Origin: CAIMMJ01 sp037131955
GTDB taxonomy: Bacteria; Bacteroidota; Bacteroidia; UBA4408
NCBI GenBank assembly: GCA_037131955.1
Contig: JBAXQC010000005.1
Location: 9,049-73,048 of the forward strand
Reading direction: 5' to 3'
Length of the DNA: 64,000 nucleotides
This document shows positions 54,022 through 62,794 of this stretch, one piece after another. Position numbers and translations under genes: made by a program. Under the pieces are notes generated by a model. It was not told where the DNA came from. It searched no databases and was given only the letters and a program-made list of their open reading frames with translations. Numbering within the stretch: position 1 is the stretch's first letter; each line of letters starts with the position of its first letter.

Positions 54022-55329
54022 TTAATTTATTCTGGTAATATCAGCACCAATAGCTTTTAATCTACTATCAATGTTCTGATATCCTCTATCAATTTGTTCA
54101 ATATTGTCAATCACACTTTTACCTTGTGCACTAAGTGCTGCAATAAGTAAAGAAACACCAGCTCGTATGTCAGGTGACGTCATATTTATTCCCCTTAAAC
54201 TATGTTGCCTATTTAGCCCAATAACGGTTGCTCTATGAGGGTCGCACAAAATTATTTGAGCACCCATATCAATTAATTTGTCTACAAAAAACAAACGGCT
54301 TTCAAACATTTTTTGATGAATTAAAACACTTCCCTTTGCTTGGGTAGCCACTACTAAAACTATACTTAATAGATCGGGTGTAAATCCTGGCCATATTGCA
54401 TCTGCAACAGTAAGTATTGAGCCATCAATAAATGTATCTATTTCATAATTTTCTCTTGAAGGGATGAATAAATCATCTCCTCTCAATTCCATTTCAATTC
54501 CTAATTTTCTAAACGTATCGGGTATTATTCCAAGGCTTTCGTACGAAACATTTTTTATGGTTATTTCAGACTGGGTCATTGCTGCCAAGCCAATAAATGA
54601 GCCAATTTCTATCATATCGGGCAACATTCTGTGTTCTGTTCCACCTAAATATTCAACGCCCTCAATAGTTAATAAATTAGAACCAATTCCACTAATTTTT
54701 GCACCCATCCTGTTTAGCATTTTGCAGAGTTGCTGCAAATAAGGTTCACATGCAGCATTGTATATTGTTGTTGTGCCTTTGGCCATTACTGCTGCCATAA
54801 CAATGTTTGCAGTTCCTGTAACAGAAGCTTCATCCAACAACATATAGCAACCTTTTAAGTTGGAAGCCTCTACTTTGTAAAACTCTTCGTTTTCTATGTA
54901 TTCGAATTTTGCACCCAGGTTTTGAAATCCAATAAAATGGGTGTCTAATCTTCTTCTACCAATTTTATCTCCACCTGGTTTAGGAATGTATCCTCTTCCA
55001 AATCTGGCCAACAAAGGTCCAACAATCATTATAGAACCTCTTAGTGCAGCTCCCTTCTTTTTAAATTCGGGAGAATTTAAGTAATCAATATTTACTTCAT
55101 CGGCAATAAAAGTATATTGTTCAAAATCAGATTTGGTAACTTTAACGCCCAAGTCTTTTAGTAAATCTATTAATTTATTTACATCAACAATATCCGGAAC
55201 ATTACTGATAACAACAGTTTCGGGAGTTAGCAATACAGCACACAATATTTGCAATGCTTCGTTTTTTGCACCTTGTGGTACAATTTCTCCTTTTAATTTT
55301 TTGCCACCTATAATCTCAAATTTTGCCAT
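54022..55329 (-). CDS. murA: UDP-N-acetylglucosamine 1-carboxyvinyltransferase
   Basis: 435 residues from the ATG at 55329 (MAKFEIIGGKKLKGEI); the frame runs 9 codons further up. It transfers enolpyruvate to UDP-GlcNAc, the first committed step of peptidoglycan synthesis. PQGAKNEALQIL holds the substrate Lys and Asn. In the active-site loop KPGGDKIGRRRLD an Asp replaces the Cys (Cys115 in E. coli) that fosfomycin alkylates. Cytosolic. Confidence 0.95.
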   Translation of the reverse strand: MAKFEIIGGKKLKGEIVPQGAKNEALQILCAVLLTPETVVISNVPDIVDVNKLIDLLKDLGVKVTKSDFEQYTFIADEVNIDYLNSPEFKKKGAALRGSIMIVGPLLARFGRGYIPKPGGDKIGRRRLDTHFIGFQNLGAKFEYIENEEFYKVEASNLKGCYMLLDEASVTGTANIVMAAVMAKGTTTIYNAACEPYLQQLCKMLNRMGAKISGIGSNLLTIEGVEYLGGTEHRMLPDMIEIGSFIGLAAMTQSEITIKNVSYESLGIIPDTFRKLGIEMELRGDDLFIPSRENYEIDTFIDGSILTVADAIWPGFTPDLLSIVLVVATQAKGSVLIHQKMFESRLFFVDKLIDMGAQIILCDPHRATVIGLNRQHSLRGINMTSPDIRAGVSLLIAALSAQGKSVIDNIEQIDRGYQNIDSRLKAIGADITRIN

Positions 55330-55521
55330 TTCTTTTGATAAATAATTTAGAAGCAAGTTGTAATTTTTATTGCTACAATTTTGTGAGTAGAAATAATATT
55401 TTCAACTTTGAATTGTGGACAGGGGATCATTGTTTTGTTTTTGAGTGAGTTTATAATTAAATTATTTGTTTTCGCCAATAATTTAGTTATCGGTAATGCA
55501 AAAAAACGTTTAGAATTTTTA

Positions 55522-55547
55522 GTATATACTTTTAATGTATACCTTTG
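55522..55547 (+). promoter_or_regulatory. Promoter and palindromic operator of the MazEF-like module
   Basis: TACCTTTG at 55540-55547 is an exact -7 box. The palindromes GTATATAC (55522-55529) and GTATAC (overlapping the -7 box) lie across the promoter and are likely operators for autoregulation. The 55357-55521 stretch upstream shows nothing else. Confidence 0.45.
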
Positions 55548-55565
55548 TAAAAAATATTCAAGACT

Positions 55566-55796
55566 ATGAAAACATTATCACTTAAATTGGACGACCAAAT
55601 TTTTGATGACGCAGAAGAAATTACAGCAAAACTCAAACTTGCTCGAAATCGCTATATCAATGAAGCAGTTAGCATTTATAACTTATTCAATAAAAGACGC
55701 CTACTGAAAAACCAACTTGTGAAAGAATCAAAGCTAATAAACAAAGACTCCATGGACTTATTGCATGAATTCGAAAAGTTTGTAGATGAAGATTAA
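55566..55796 (+). CDS. Antitoxin of a MazF/PemK-type module
   Basis: 76 residues with an N-terminal ribbon-helix-helix-like segment (TLSLKLDDQIFDDAEEITAK) followed by acidic helices. It overlaps the toxin gene by 11 bases. It should bind both toxin and operator. Confidence 0.8.
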   Translation: MKTLSLKLDDQIFDDAEEITAKLKLARNRYINEAVSIYNLFNKRRLLKNQLVKESKLINKDSMDLLHEFEKFVDED

Positions 55797-56121
55797 GCAA
55801 TACGACATTTGGCTTGCTGACCTTAACCCAAGCCGTGGAACAGAACCAGGTAAAACTAGGCCTGTTGTAATTATACAGACAAATTTATTAAATGACATTC
55901 ATTCATCTACAATTGTTTGCCCAATAACAACCAATATTCATACAGAAGTATATTTGTTGCGAGTTCATTTAAAAAAGGGACAGTTAGACAAATTAAGCGA
56001 TGTACTTGTAGATCAAATTAGAGCAATTGATAACAAAAGATTTATTAAGAAAGTAGGACAGTTAAACAAAGATCAAATTATAAATATTAAGGACAATATT
56101 CGTATTGTTCTTGACCTGTAA
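55786..56121 (+). CDS. MazF/PemK-type endoribonuclease toxin
   Basis: 111 residues. IWLADLNPSRGTEPGKTRPVVII is the hallmark MazF/PemK N-terminus with the catalytic Arg in KTRPV, and TIVCPITTN the conserved strand. It cleaves mRNA at short sequences when the antitoxin is lost. An attC-like repeat begins 13 bases after its stop. Confidence 0.9.
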   Translation: MKIKQYDIWLADLNPSRGTEPGKTRPVVIIQTNLLNDIHSSTIVCPITTNIHTEVYLLRVHLKKGQLDKLSDVLVDQIRAIDNKRFIKKVGQLNKDQIINIKDNIRIVLDL

Positions 56122-56134
56122 AAATGCACTACCA

Positions 56135-56285
56135 CTAACAGCACATTTGCAATAGGCGGGTTCGCCGCGGTGAATCGTCTCCGCTTGACAGTTTTGTGGT
56201 AGCCGAAAGTTCAGTCCTACTTCTCCGCTGCGAAATAACTTTTGTGCTAAAAATCCCGCCAATTCGCAAATCTGCAAACCGTTAA
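56135..56285 (+). repeat. attC-like 150-bp repeat, copy 2
   Basis: Bounded by CTAAC and GTTAA. The outer arms TTTGCAATAGGCGGG and CCCGCCAATTCGCAAA pair imperfectly, and the interior has degenerate versions of the TTCGCCGCGGCGAA palindrome found in copy 1. It follows the MazF stop by 13 bases, as an attC site follows a cassette gene. It precedes the 3' end of tatC on the other strand. Confidence 0.7.
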
Positions 56286-56315
56286 AAATTCCACTAATAA
56301 TCTTAAAAGCAAATT

Positions 56316-57152
56316 TTAAACTACTTCCCTCTCTTTCTTATTCACCACATAAGCCGAAACAAAAATACTTAGCTCATACAAAACATATACCGGCAAGGCA
56401 ACTAACAACTGAGAAGTTATATCCGGAGAAGGCGTTATTACTGCTGCTAAAATTAAAATTACTACCACTGCATGTTTGCGGTACCTTTTCATAAAAGCTG
56501 GAGAAATAATTCCTAGGCTCGATAAAAAATAAACTACTATGGGCAACTCAAAAAGCAATCCCGACGCAAATGTAATAACCGTTATTGTGCTGATGTAAGA
56601 ATCCATGTCTATCATATTTTTTACTTCGCTGCTCACTTGATAAGTGCCCAAAAAATTTATAGACAAAGGAGCAATAAGATAGTATCCAAAAAGAACACCA
56701 ATAGAAAACAGAATAGAAACAAAAAATAATATCCCCTTAGAATAACCTATTTCTGTGGCAGTAAGGGCCGGCTTAATAAATCGCCATGCTTCCCAAACTA
56801 AATAAGGAAAGCCAACCACTATTCCAGCTAAAAAAGCTGCCCACATGTGCAAAGTAAATTGTCCAGAAAGTGTGGTATTTATTAAACTAAATTCCAAGCC
56901 ATTCATGCACAAAGCATCACCCATTTGCAGGAGGTGAGAAAGCTTGCACATAAATTTATAAGTAAAAAAATCAGCGTTTTTTGGCGCTAAAATAATGGTA
57001 TTGAATAGAAAATCTTTGTTTATAAAAAAAACAATGGCCAAAGCAAAAATAACCACCACGCTTCTTACCAAATGCCACCGCAATTCTTCTAGATGATCCA
57101 GAAAACTCATCTCGGCACTCTCCGATTTTTTTGCTTTTGCAAATATTGCCAT
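56316..57152 (-). CDS. tatC: Sec-independent protein translocase TatC
   Basis: 278 residues with six membrane helices. FLDHLEELRWHLVRS is the signature N-terminus that binds twin-arginine signals, and HMWAAFLAGIVVGFPYLVWEAWRFIKPAL the conserved periplasmic-loop region. It is the last gene of a minus-strand run gldB, gldC, enoyl-CoA hydratase, tatC. No tatA is in the window. Confidence 0.95.
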   Translation of the reverse strand: MAIFAKAKKSESAEMSFLDHLEELRWHLVRSVVVIFALAIVFFINKDFLFNTIILAPKNADFFTYKFMCKLSHLLQMGDALCMNGLEFSLINTTLSGQFTLHMWAAFLAGIVVGFPYLVWEAWRFIKPALTATEIGYSKGILFFVSILFSIGVLFGYYLIAPLSINFLGTYQVSSEVKNMIDMDSYISTITVITFASGLLFELPIVVYFLSSLGIISPAFMKRYRKHAVVVILILAAVITPSPDITSQLLVALPVYVLYELSIFVSAYVVNKKEREVV

Positions 57153-57162
57153 TTAAACTGTT

Positions 57163-57921
57163 CTAGGCTTTTGCTTTAAATTTTGCAATAGCATTTTTGG
57201 TAAAATCGCTCAATACCAATGTGCCACTCATTTCTGCACGCTCAAACAACAAGGTGTCCCAGTTTTCTGTTCCTTGCCAAAAAACTTTTTTAAGCATTTC
57301 CATCGCTTGCGGATTACTTTTAGAAAGCGTTTCGGCTAACTTTTGTACTTCGGCATTTAATTCTTCGTGGGTGTTAAACACGTTAGCATAAAGACCTGCT
57401 TGCAAAGCCCAATTAGAGTTTTGCCATTGTGTGGCGTTTATAGAAAGTGAAGCAAATTTAGAGGTGCCAATTTTTCTTTCTACTGCAGGGCCCACTACAA
57501 AAGGCCCAATTCCAACAGCCAACTCACTAAGCTTTACCTCGGCGGAACTGTGTGCCAAAGTATAATCGGCAGCAGAGGCAATTCCTACGCCGCCACCAAC
57601 AGCTTTTCCTTGTACTTTTGCAATTACAAATTTTGGAGCTTTTCGCATGGCATTGATAACTTGTGCAAAGCCCGAAAAGAATTTTTTACCTGTTTCAAAA
57701 TCTGTGATGGCCACCAACTCATCAAAAGATGCTCCTGCACAAAACGATTTTTCTCCCTTACTTTCCAATACAATTACTTTTGAATCGGTTTCATTTCCTG
57801 CTTCTTCAATAGTTTTTGCCAATAAGTTTAGCATATCTCCCGGCATAGAATTACTTTGCGGATGATAAAATGTGATGGTACAAATTCCGTTTACTGTACT
57901 TTTTGATACTGTTCCTTCCAT
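57163..57921 (-). CDS. Enoyl-CoA hydratase/isomerase family protein
   Basis: 252 residues of the crotonase fold. SFCAGASFDEL and GGGVGIASAADYTLA supply the oxyanion hole. The second-half catalytic Glu is not obvious, so the activity could be hydratase, isomerase or methylglutaconyl-CoA hydratase. Ten bases separate it from tatC and 18 from gldC. Confidence 0.88.
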   Translation of the reverse strand: MEGTVSKSTVNGICTITFYHPQSNSMPGDMLNLLAKTIEEAGNETDSKVIVLESKGEKSFCAGASFDELVAITDFETGKKFFSGFAQVINAMRKAPKFVIAKVQGKAVGGGVGIASAADYTLAHSSAEVKLSELAVGIGPFVVGPAVERKIGTSKFASLSINATQWQNSNWALQAGLYANVFNTHEELNAEVQKLAETLSKSNPQAMEMLKKVFWQGTENWDTLLFERAEMSGTLVLSDFTKNAIAKFKAKA

Positions 57922-57939
57922 ACTAAATTTATTTCTAGT

Positions 57940-58281
57940 TTATTTTTCTTCAGGTTCTTTTAAGCCCATTTTTTCTGCAAAGTACTCACAAAAATCTCTC
58001 ATGTCTCCCGCCATCTTTTCTTCTTGAATAGATTTTTCAAGAGTATTTGCCATAGACAACAAAGTTTGATGCATAAAAATTTTCATTTCGTCAATCAACA
58101 TGTCTTTAGTCCACAGGTCTATTTTAAGTGTGCTTTTTTCTTTTGGATCCCAAACACTAATCATCAAGGATTTGCAATCTTGAATTCCATTTACATCCGA
58201 ATCAGTGGCAGACCATTGCATAGATTCTGGCAAATGATTTTCATCGAGTTGAATTTTAAAATTAATTTCTGATGTCTTCAT
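57940..58281 (-). CDS. gldC: Gliding motility protein GldC
   Basis: 113 residues, matching GldC in length and sequence (INFKIQLDENHLPESMQW, ISVWDPKEKSTLKIDLW, DFCEYFAEKMGL). A small cytosolic protein that aids gliding in Flavobacterium. Starts at the base after the gldB stop, the standard gldB-gldC pairing. Confidence 0.9.
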   Translation of the reverse strand: MKTSEINFKIQLDENHLPESMQWSATDSDVNGIQDCKSLMISVWDPKEKSTLKIDLWTKDMLIDEMKIFMHQTLLSMANTLEKSIQEEKMAGDMRDFCEYFAEKMGLKEPEEK

Positions 58282-59319
58282 TTATTTTTTTGGTTTGTAC
58301 TTTGAACGATTTAAAATTAAATGTGAATCGTGATTTTCCATTAACTGGTTAAGGGTAACGTTTAAATTGTTTTCCATGTATGATTCCACAATTCTATATC
58401 CGATAAAATATCCAATTTTCCCTGGCGATTCTTTAGAAAAACCTGGGCTAAAAGGTGCTTCGTTTACATATTTTTGATTTTCGGAATTGGTGCTGCTAAA
58501 CAACAATTTTTTATCAACAAAAGTTGCCCAAATTTGAAACTCATTGGTCTTGCACCAGTCCATTTGTGCAGCGGTGTAGCCAAAGGCAAGAGAATCTTCT
58601 AATTCAGGCACTAAATGATTCAATAAATAAATTACTTTTCCAGCTTCAATCATTTCACTTAATAAATCTGCAGGTGGAGTTGGAGGTTCAAACTCTGTTT
58701 TAATCCAAGAAAAAAGTGCCCTTGGAACCAGGTTTTCTTTTGTCATTAAATTCTTCTTGTACTCCGGAAACTGTAACAAAGAATAATAGTTAAAATTTTT
58801 GCCAAGAAACATGTCTAAGCTTATTCCTAAAATAGAATCGCCAACAATAACTGCGTAATTAAAGCCTGTAATCATGGGTGCAATTGCTGGAATTTGTTTT
58901 TTTGGAAATGCAGTTGTAAAAATTCCAAATGCTAGATTTAGCTCTTCTTTTAAGGTATTTATTCTGCTATTGTTATATACAGAATCAACCGAGCGATACA
59001 AATAAGCAATGTCTTTGTCGTTTAAATAATCGTTTATTCTGTTGGTATAAAGCGGAGAAGTAGAAGGTCCAATATTTATTACTGCAGTATTAAATTGTTC
59101 GTAAAAACTAACATAATTTTTCCTCATCATAAGCAATGGAGTGCTGTCTTTAGCATCTTTTAATTTTAGTAAATCTAAATAAAAGGGCTTCCAAACCAGT
59201 TTAAAGGAATGTTCATCGGATCCCTTTATTTCTCTTAAACTTTTCTTGTTTTGCTTACAAGAAAAAAGCACGATAGAAAAAAAAACAAATAAAAAAATTA
59301 AATCTTTTCTGAAATACAT
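58282..59319 (-). CDS. gldB: Gliding motility lipoprotein GldB
   Basis: 345 residues with a lipoprotein signal (FFSIVLFSCKQNKK; Cys21). FDSxxxxxxxFYEQFNT-type region and YIGYRIVESYM-like C-terminus (here GKIGYFIGYRIVESYM) match GldB. It is essential for gliding in flavobacteria, though present also in non-gliding species. First gene of the minus-strand run; porT-like and nadE are transcribed divergently. Confidence 0.9.
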   Translation of the reverse strand: MYFRKDLIFLFVFFSIVLFSCKQNKKSLREIKGSDEHSFKLVWKPFYLDLLKLKDAKDSTPLLMMRKNYVSFYEQFNTAVINIGPSTSPLYTNRINDYLNDKDIAYLYRSVDSVYNNSRINTLKEELNLAFGIFTTAFPKKQIPAIAPMITGFNYAVIVGDSILGISLDMFLGKNFNYYSLLQFPEYKKNLMTKENLVPRALFSWIKTEFEPPTPPADLLSEMIEAGKVIYLLNHLVPELEDSLAFGYTAAQMDWCKTNEFQIWATFVDKKLLFSSTNSENQKYVNEAPFSPGFSKESPGKIGYFIGYRIVESYMENNLNVTLNQLMENHDSHLILNRSKYKPKK

Positions 59320-59330
59320 TTATAAAAGAC

Positions 59331-59338
59331 TATTTTTG
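59331..59338 (+). promoter_or_regulatory. -7 promoter element of the porT-like gene
   Basis: TATTTTTG, exact TAnnTTTG, 25 bases before the ATG at 59364. Confidence 0.45.
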
Positions 59339-59363
59339 CTAAAACAAAAAAGTGTACAAAGCT

Positions 59364-60194
59364 ATGAAAAAGATTTTTTTAATATTATCAATACTACTTA
59401 TAAATCATACATTAAAAGCACAAGATACATTAAAAGCACAAGAAGAAATTGCCGCTCTAAAAAACTTTAGAGTAGGTATAAAAGCAACTCCCACTATATC
59501 TTGGACAAAACCCGAAGATTCAAAATTATTTGTTGGTGGAGGCGCCAGATTACGTTTTGGCTATGGCTTGGTTACGGAATTTAAGCTAAATAAAGTTGTT
59601 TCTTTTTTTACTGGACTTGAGTTTAATAGCTACGGAGCAAAATTTGAAATAAAAGATACAACACTTTTTTATCAACCAGACGATCAAAATTTACAACCAG
59701 GTCAACTAAGTATTTTATATAAACCAACAAAACGTTCGGTAAGAATTAATTATTTTGAAATTCCATTGGCCTTAAAAATGAGAACTCCCGAAATTAATGG
59801 TATTACCTACTTTGCAAACTTTGGATTTAATCTTGGATTTAGAGGCAAAGCTTTGGCCAACGACGAAGGACAATACATTACAACATCTTCAAGTATAAAT
59901 AATGTCTCTCAAACGGTTACTTCTGTTGCCAAAAGAATAGAAGACAGACCCGATTTAGACGTTAAAAAAGACTATAGCCCTTTAAGAATTGCTTTAAATG
60001 TGGGTGGTGGATTAGAATATAAATTGGTGGGAAGCACTGCTGCCTTTGCATCTTTAAGTTATATCAATGGTTTCACCAACTTGCTCAAAAGCTCATCAAA
60101 AGAGCTTAAAGTAATTAAAAACAATTCAGAATCATTTGCACAAACCTCTTCTAAATTAAGTGGAGTAATGCTTTCTGTAGGTGTAATGTTTTAA
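59364..60194 (+). CDS. PorT-like outer-membrane beta-barrel protein
   Basis: 276 residues from the ATG at 59364 (MKKIFLILSILLINHTLKAQ, signal peptide); an in-frame GTG at 59352 is less likely. Alternating beta strands with a C-terminal SGVMLSVGVMF strand indicate an outer-membrane barrel. The FRVGIKATPTISW start and EIPLALKMRT match the PorT/SprT group, part of the type IX secretion machinery. A generic porin-family barrel is the alternative. Confidence 0.75.
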   Translation: MKKIFLILSILLINHTLKAQDTLKAQEEIAALKNFRVGIKATPTISWTKPEDSKLFVGGGARLRFGYGLVTEFKLNKVVSFFTGLEFNSYGAKFEIKDTTLFYQPDDQNLQPGQLSILYKPTKRSVRINYFEIPLALKMRTPEINGITYFANFGFNLGFRGKALANDEGQYITTSSSINNVSQTVTSVAKRIEDRPDLDVKKDYSPLRIALNVGGGLEYKLVGSTAAFASLSYINGFTNLLKSSSKELKVIKNNSESFAQTSSKLSGVMLSVGVMF

Positions 60195-60204
60195 ACTTTT
60201 ATGT

Positions 60205-61860
60205 ATGAAAATTGCCTTGGCGCAATTAAACTTCCACATAGGAAACTTCGATTACAACGTTAATAAAATTATTTCGAGTATTTCTAGAGCCAGATCTTTA
60301 GGAGCAGAATTAATTGTTTTTCCGGAACTTTCTATTTGTGGTTATCCTCCACGAGATTTTTTGGAGTTCGATGATTTTATTGCTAAGTGCGAAACTGCCG
60401 TTTCTCAAATTGCAGAACATTGCCAAGGAATTGCTGCTATTGTTGGCTTGCCATCAAAAAACAATTCCAATACGGGCAAACCATTGTTTAATTCGGCTTG
60501 TTTTATTGAAGACCAAAAAGTAAAAAAATATATACACAAAGGTTTATTGCCAAATTATGATGTGTTTGACGAATACAGGTATTTTGAGCCAGCAGCGGAG
60601 TTTGAAATTGTAACGTACAAGGATGTACGAATAGCATTAACTGTATGTGAAGATATTTGGGAAGAGGAAATAGTAGAAACCGAAAGTAAAACAGGAAGAA
60701 AATTCTATAAAGTTTCTCCTATGGACGAGTTGATGAAACAAAAGCCAACAATTGCTATAAATATTTCGGCATCACCATTTAATTACAACCAAGATAAAAC
60801 AAGGAAACATCTTTTAAATAAGATGGCAAAAAAACACAAAATCCCATTTATATATTTAAATCAAGTAGGCGGACAAACAGAACTTATTTTTGATGGAGGT
60901 TCAATGGTAGTGGGAGAGGATGGAAGTATAAAAAAACAAATGCTGTTTTTTGAAGAAGATTTTTTAATTGTGGAGTCCCATGAAATAAATGATTCTCCCA
61001 AATTTGAAATAGAAAAAACTTCCATTGAATTAATTTACCAAGCACTTGTTTTAGGTATAAAAGACTACTTTACAAAACTAAATTTTTCTAAAGCCATTTT
61101 GGGATTAAGTGGTGGAATTGATTCGGCACTAACACTGGTTTTGGCAGTGGAAGCACTTGGCAAAGAAAATGTATTGGCAGTATTGTTGCCTTCAAAATAT
61201 TCATCCGACCATTCTGTTTCAGATTCATTAAAATTAGTAGAAACTTTAGGATGCAATTACCAAATTATTCCAATAGAAAATGGAGTAGCATCAGTTGAAG
61301 ATAGTTTAAAAGAGCTGTTTGCAGGCCAACAACCTGGCATTGCCGAAGAAAACATTCAAGCCAGAATGAGAGCCATAATTTTAATGGCCATCTCCAATAA
61401 GTTTGGATATATTTTATTAAATACGTCCAACAAAAGCGAAGCTGCGGTAGGCTACGGAACATTGTATGGCGATATGTGCGGTGGACTTAGTGTTATTGGT
61501 GATTTGTTTAAAACACAGGTGTACGAACTGTCTAATTACATCAACAAAGAAAAAGAAATTATACCACAAAACATTATTTCTAAACCACCATCTGCCGAAC
61601 TAAGACCCAATCAAAAAGACAGTGATTCTTTGCCCGATTATGATGTTTTAGATAAAATTTTATCCTTATACATCGAAGAAAGAGAAGGTCCACAAGAGAT
61701 AATAAATATGGGGTTTGACACTGCCTTAGTAAATAGAATTTTTAATTTAGTAAACCGCAGCGAATACAAACGCCAACAAACACCACCAATACTTAGGGTT
61801 TCTAAAAAAGCATTTGGGCAAGGAAGAAGAATGCAAATTGTTGCGGATTATTCGGTGTAA
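60205..61860 (+). CDS. nadE: Glutamine-dependent NAD+ synthetase
   Basis: 551 residues. The N-terminal nitrilase-type glutaminase domain has its Glu in VFPELSICGYPPRDF, Lys in YIHKGLLPNYDVFDE and Cys in LTVCEDIWEEE. The C-terminal synthetase domain has the ATP loop GLSGGIDSALTL and NTSNKSEAAVGYGTLYGD. It converts deamido-NAD to NAD. nadE beside gldB/gldC is a recurrent Bacteroidota arrangement. Ten bases after the porT-like gene. Confidence 0.96.
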   Translation: MKIALAQLNFHIGNFDYNVNKIISSISRARSLGAELIVFPELSICGYPPRDFLEFDDFIAKCETAVSQIAEHCQGIAAIVGLPSKNNSNTGKPLFNSACFIEDQKVKKYIHKGLLPNYDVFDEYRYFEPAAEFEIVTYKDVRIALTVCEDIWEEEIVETESKTGRKFYKVSPMDELMKQKPTIAINISASPFNYNQDKTRKHLLNKMAKKHKIPFIYLNQVGGQTELIFDGGSMVVGEDGSIKKQMLFFEEDFLIVESHEINDSPKFEIEKTSIELIYQALVLGIKDYFTKLNFSKAILGLSGGIDSALTLVLAVEALGKENVLAVLLPSKYSSDHSVSDSLKLVETLGCNYQIIPIENGVASVEDSLKELFAGQQPGIAEENIQARMRAIILMAISNKFGYILLNTSNKSEAAVGYGTLYGDMCGGLSVIGDLFKTQVYELSNYINKEKEIIPQNIISKPPSAELRPNQKDSDSLPDYDVLDKILSLYIEEREGPQEIINMGFDTALVNRIFNLVNRSEYKRQQTPPILRVSKKAFGQGRRMQIVADYSV

Positions 61861-62020
61861 GCAAAGATTAAAAATCCGGCTAGTGCGTTTATGTAGCAAA
61901 CTTCGATGTTGGAGTTTCTTTTTGCTTCCATCTAAGGCATTAAAACTAATAGTACACTATTTTAAATCGTAATTTACCTGTAAGTGCTATACTGACAAGA
62001 ATTTGAAATTTTACTATAAT

Positions 62021-62053
62021 ACACGTATATTTGCAAATATAATAACACGTATA
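62021..62053 (+). promoter_or_regulatory. Promoter and operator-like repeats of the DUF6364/PIN module
   Basis: TATATTTG at 62026-62033 is an exact -7 box inside the palindrome ATATTTGCAAATAT. The direct repeat ACACGTATA occurs at 62021-62029 and, as ACACGTATA, at 62045-62053 just before the ATG. The layout fits autorepression by the antitoxin. Confidence 0.5.
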
Positions 62054-62302
62054 ATGACAACAAAACTTACATTAACAATTGACGACTCAGTTATTTCAAT
62101 TGCTAAAAAATACGCTAAAGAAAAAGGCAAAAGTTTGTCTCACATAGTGGAAAACTATTTGATGTCATTGACATCTAAAGAAAGTAAAGCAGAAAATATT
62201 TCTCCAAGAATTCTTAAACTAATGGGGTCTATTGATTTGCCTAAAGACTATGACTATAAGAAAGAATTGAGTAAAGGTTTGTCAAGGAAATATAAATCAT
62301 GA
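62054..62302 (+). CDS. DUF6364-type ribbon-helix-helix antitoxin
   Basis: 82 residues from the ATG at 62054 (MTTKLTLTIDDSVISIAKKY AKEKGKSL, the DUF6364 start); the frame extends upstream into the promoter. It overlaps the PIN gene by ATGA. Partner and repressor of the PIN toxin. Confidence 0.85.
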   Translation: MTTKLTLTIDDSVISIAKKYAKEKGKSLSHIVENYLMSLTSKESKAENISPRILKLMGSIDLPKDYDYKKELSKGLSRKYKS

Positions 62303-62727
62303 AGAGTATTTTTTTAGACACCAATGTATTAATTGACTTTTTTGCTAACCGCAAACCATTTTCAATAGAAGCCGCAAGACTTTTTAATTATTCTTTTAAA
62401 AAAGAAATTAAAATTTATATTTCTGCAGTTTCTTACAACAACATTTACTACATTTTACGACAATCATGTTCACATATTGAAACAATTAAAATCTTAGGAG
62501 AACTTAATGAATGGACAGAGATAATTGACTTAACCAAAGACATCATAAAAAAGTCACTTAAATCGGACTTCAAGGACTTCGAAGATGCAATTCAATATAA
62601 CTGTGCAAAATCTTTAAGCAAAATTGACTTCATTGTTACTCGTGATACTAAAGACTTTAAGTTAAGTTCATTATCAATATTGACTCCGAAAGAAGCCGTC
62701 GCACTCGTTGAAAGCACAATCAAGTAG
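62299..62727 (+). CDS. PIN-domain ribonuclease toxin
   Basis: 142 residues. FLDTNVLIDFFANR has the first metal Asp, the Glu near AARLFNY is next, and DFKDFEDAIQYNCA and FIVTRDTKDF supply the late acids of a VapC-like PIN nuclease. It should cleave a specific RNA. Its stop runs directly into the remnant of an attC-like repeat. Confidence 0.88.
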   Translation: MKSIFLDTNVLIDFFANRKPFSIEAARLFNYSFKKEIKIYISAVSYNNIYYILRQSCSHIETIKILGELNEWTEIIDLTKDIIKKSLKSDFKDFEDAIQYNCAKSLSKIDFIVTRDTKDFKLSSLSILTPKEAVALVESTIK

Positions 62728-62743
62728 CAGCACATTAGCAATA
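62725..62743 (+). repeat. Truncated left arm of the attC-like repeat, copy 3
   Basis: TAGCAGCACATTAGCAATA, overlapping the PIN stop codon, matches the left arm of copies 1 and 2 (AACAGCACATTGGCAATA). The rest of the repeat is gone. The region 62744-62794 shows nothing else. Confidence 0.5.
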
Positions 62744-62794
62744 CATGAGTGCAATCAACATCTGTCAATATTTTGAAGCATTTGATAAGTGGAG

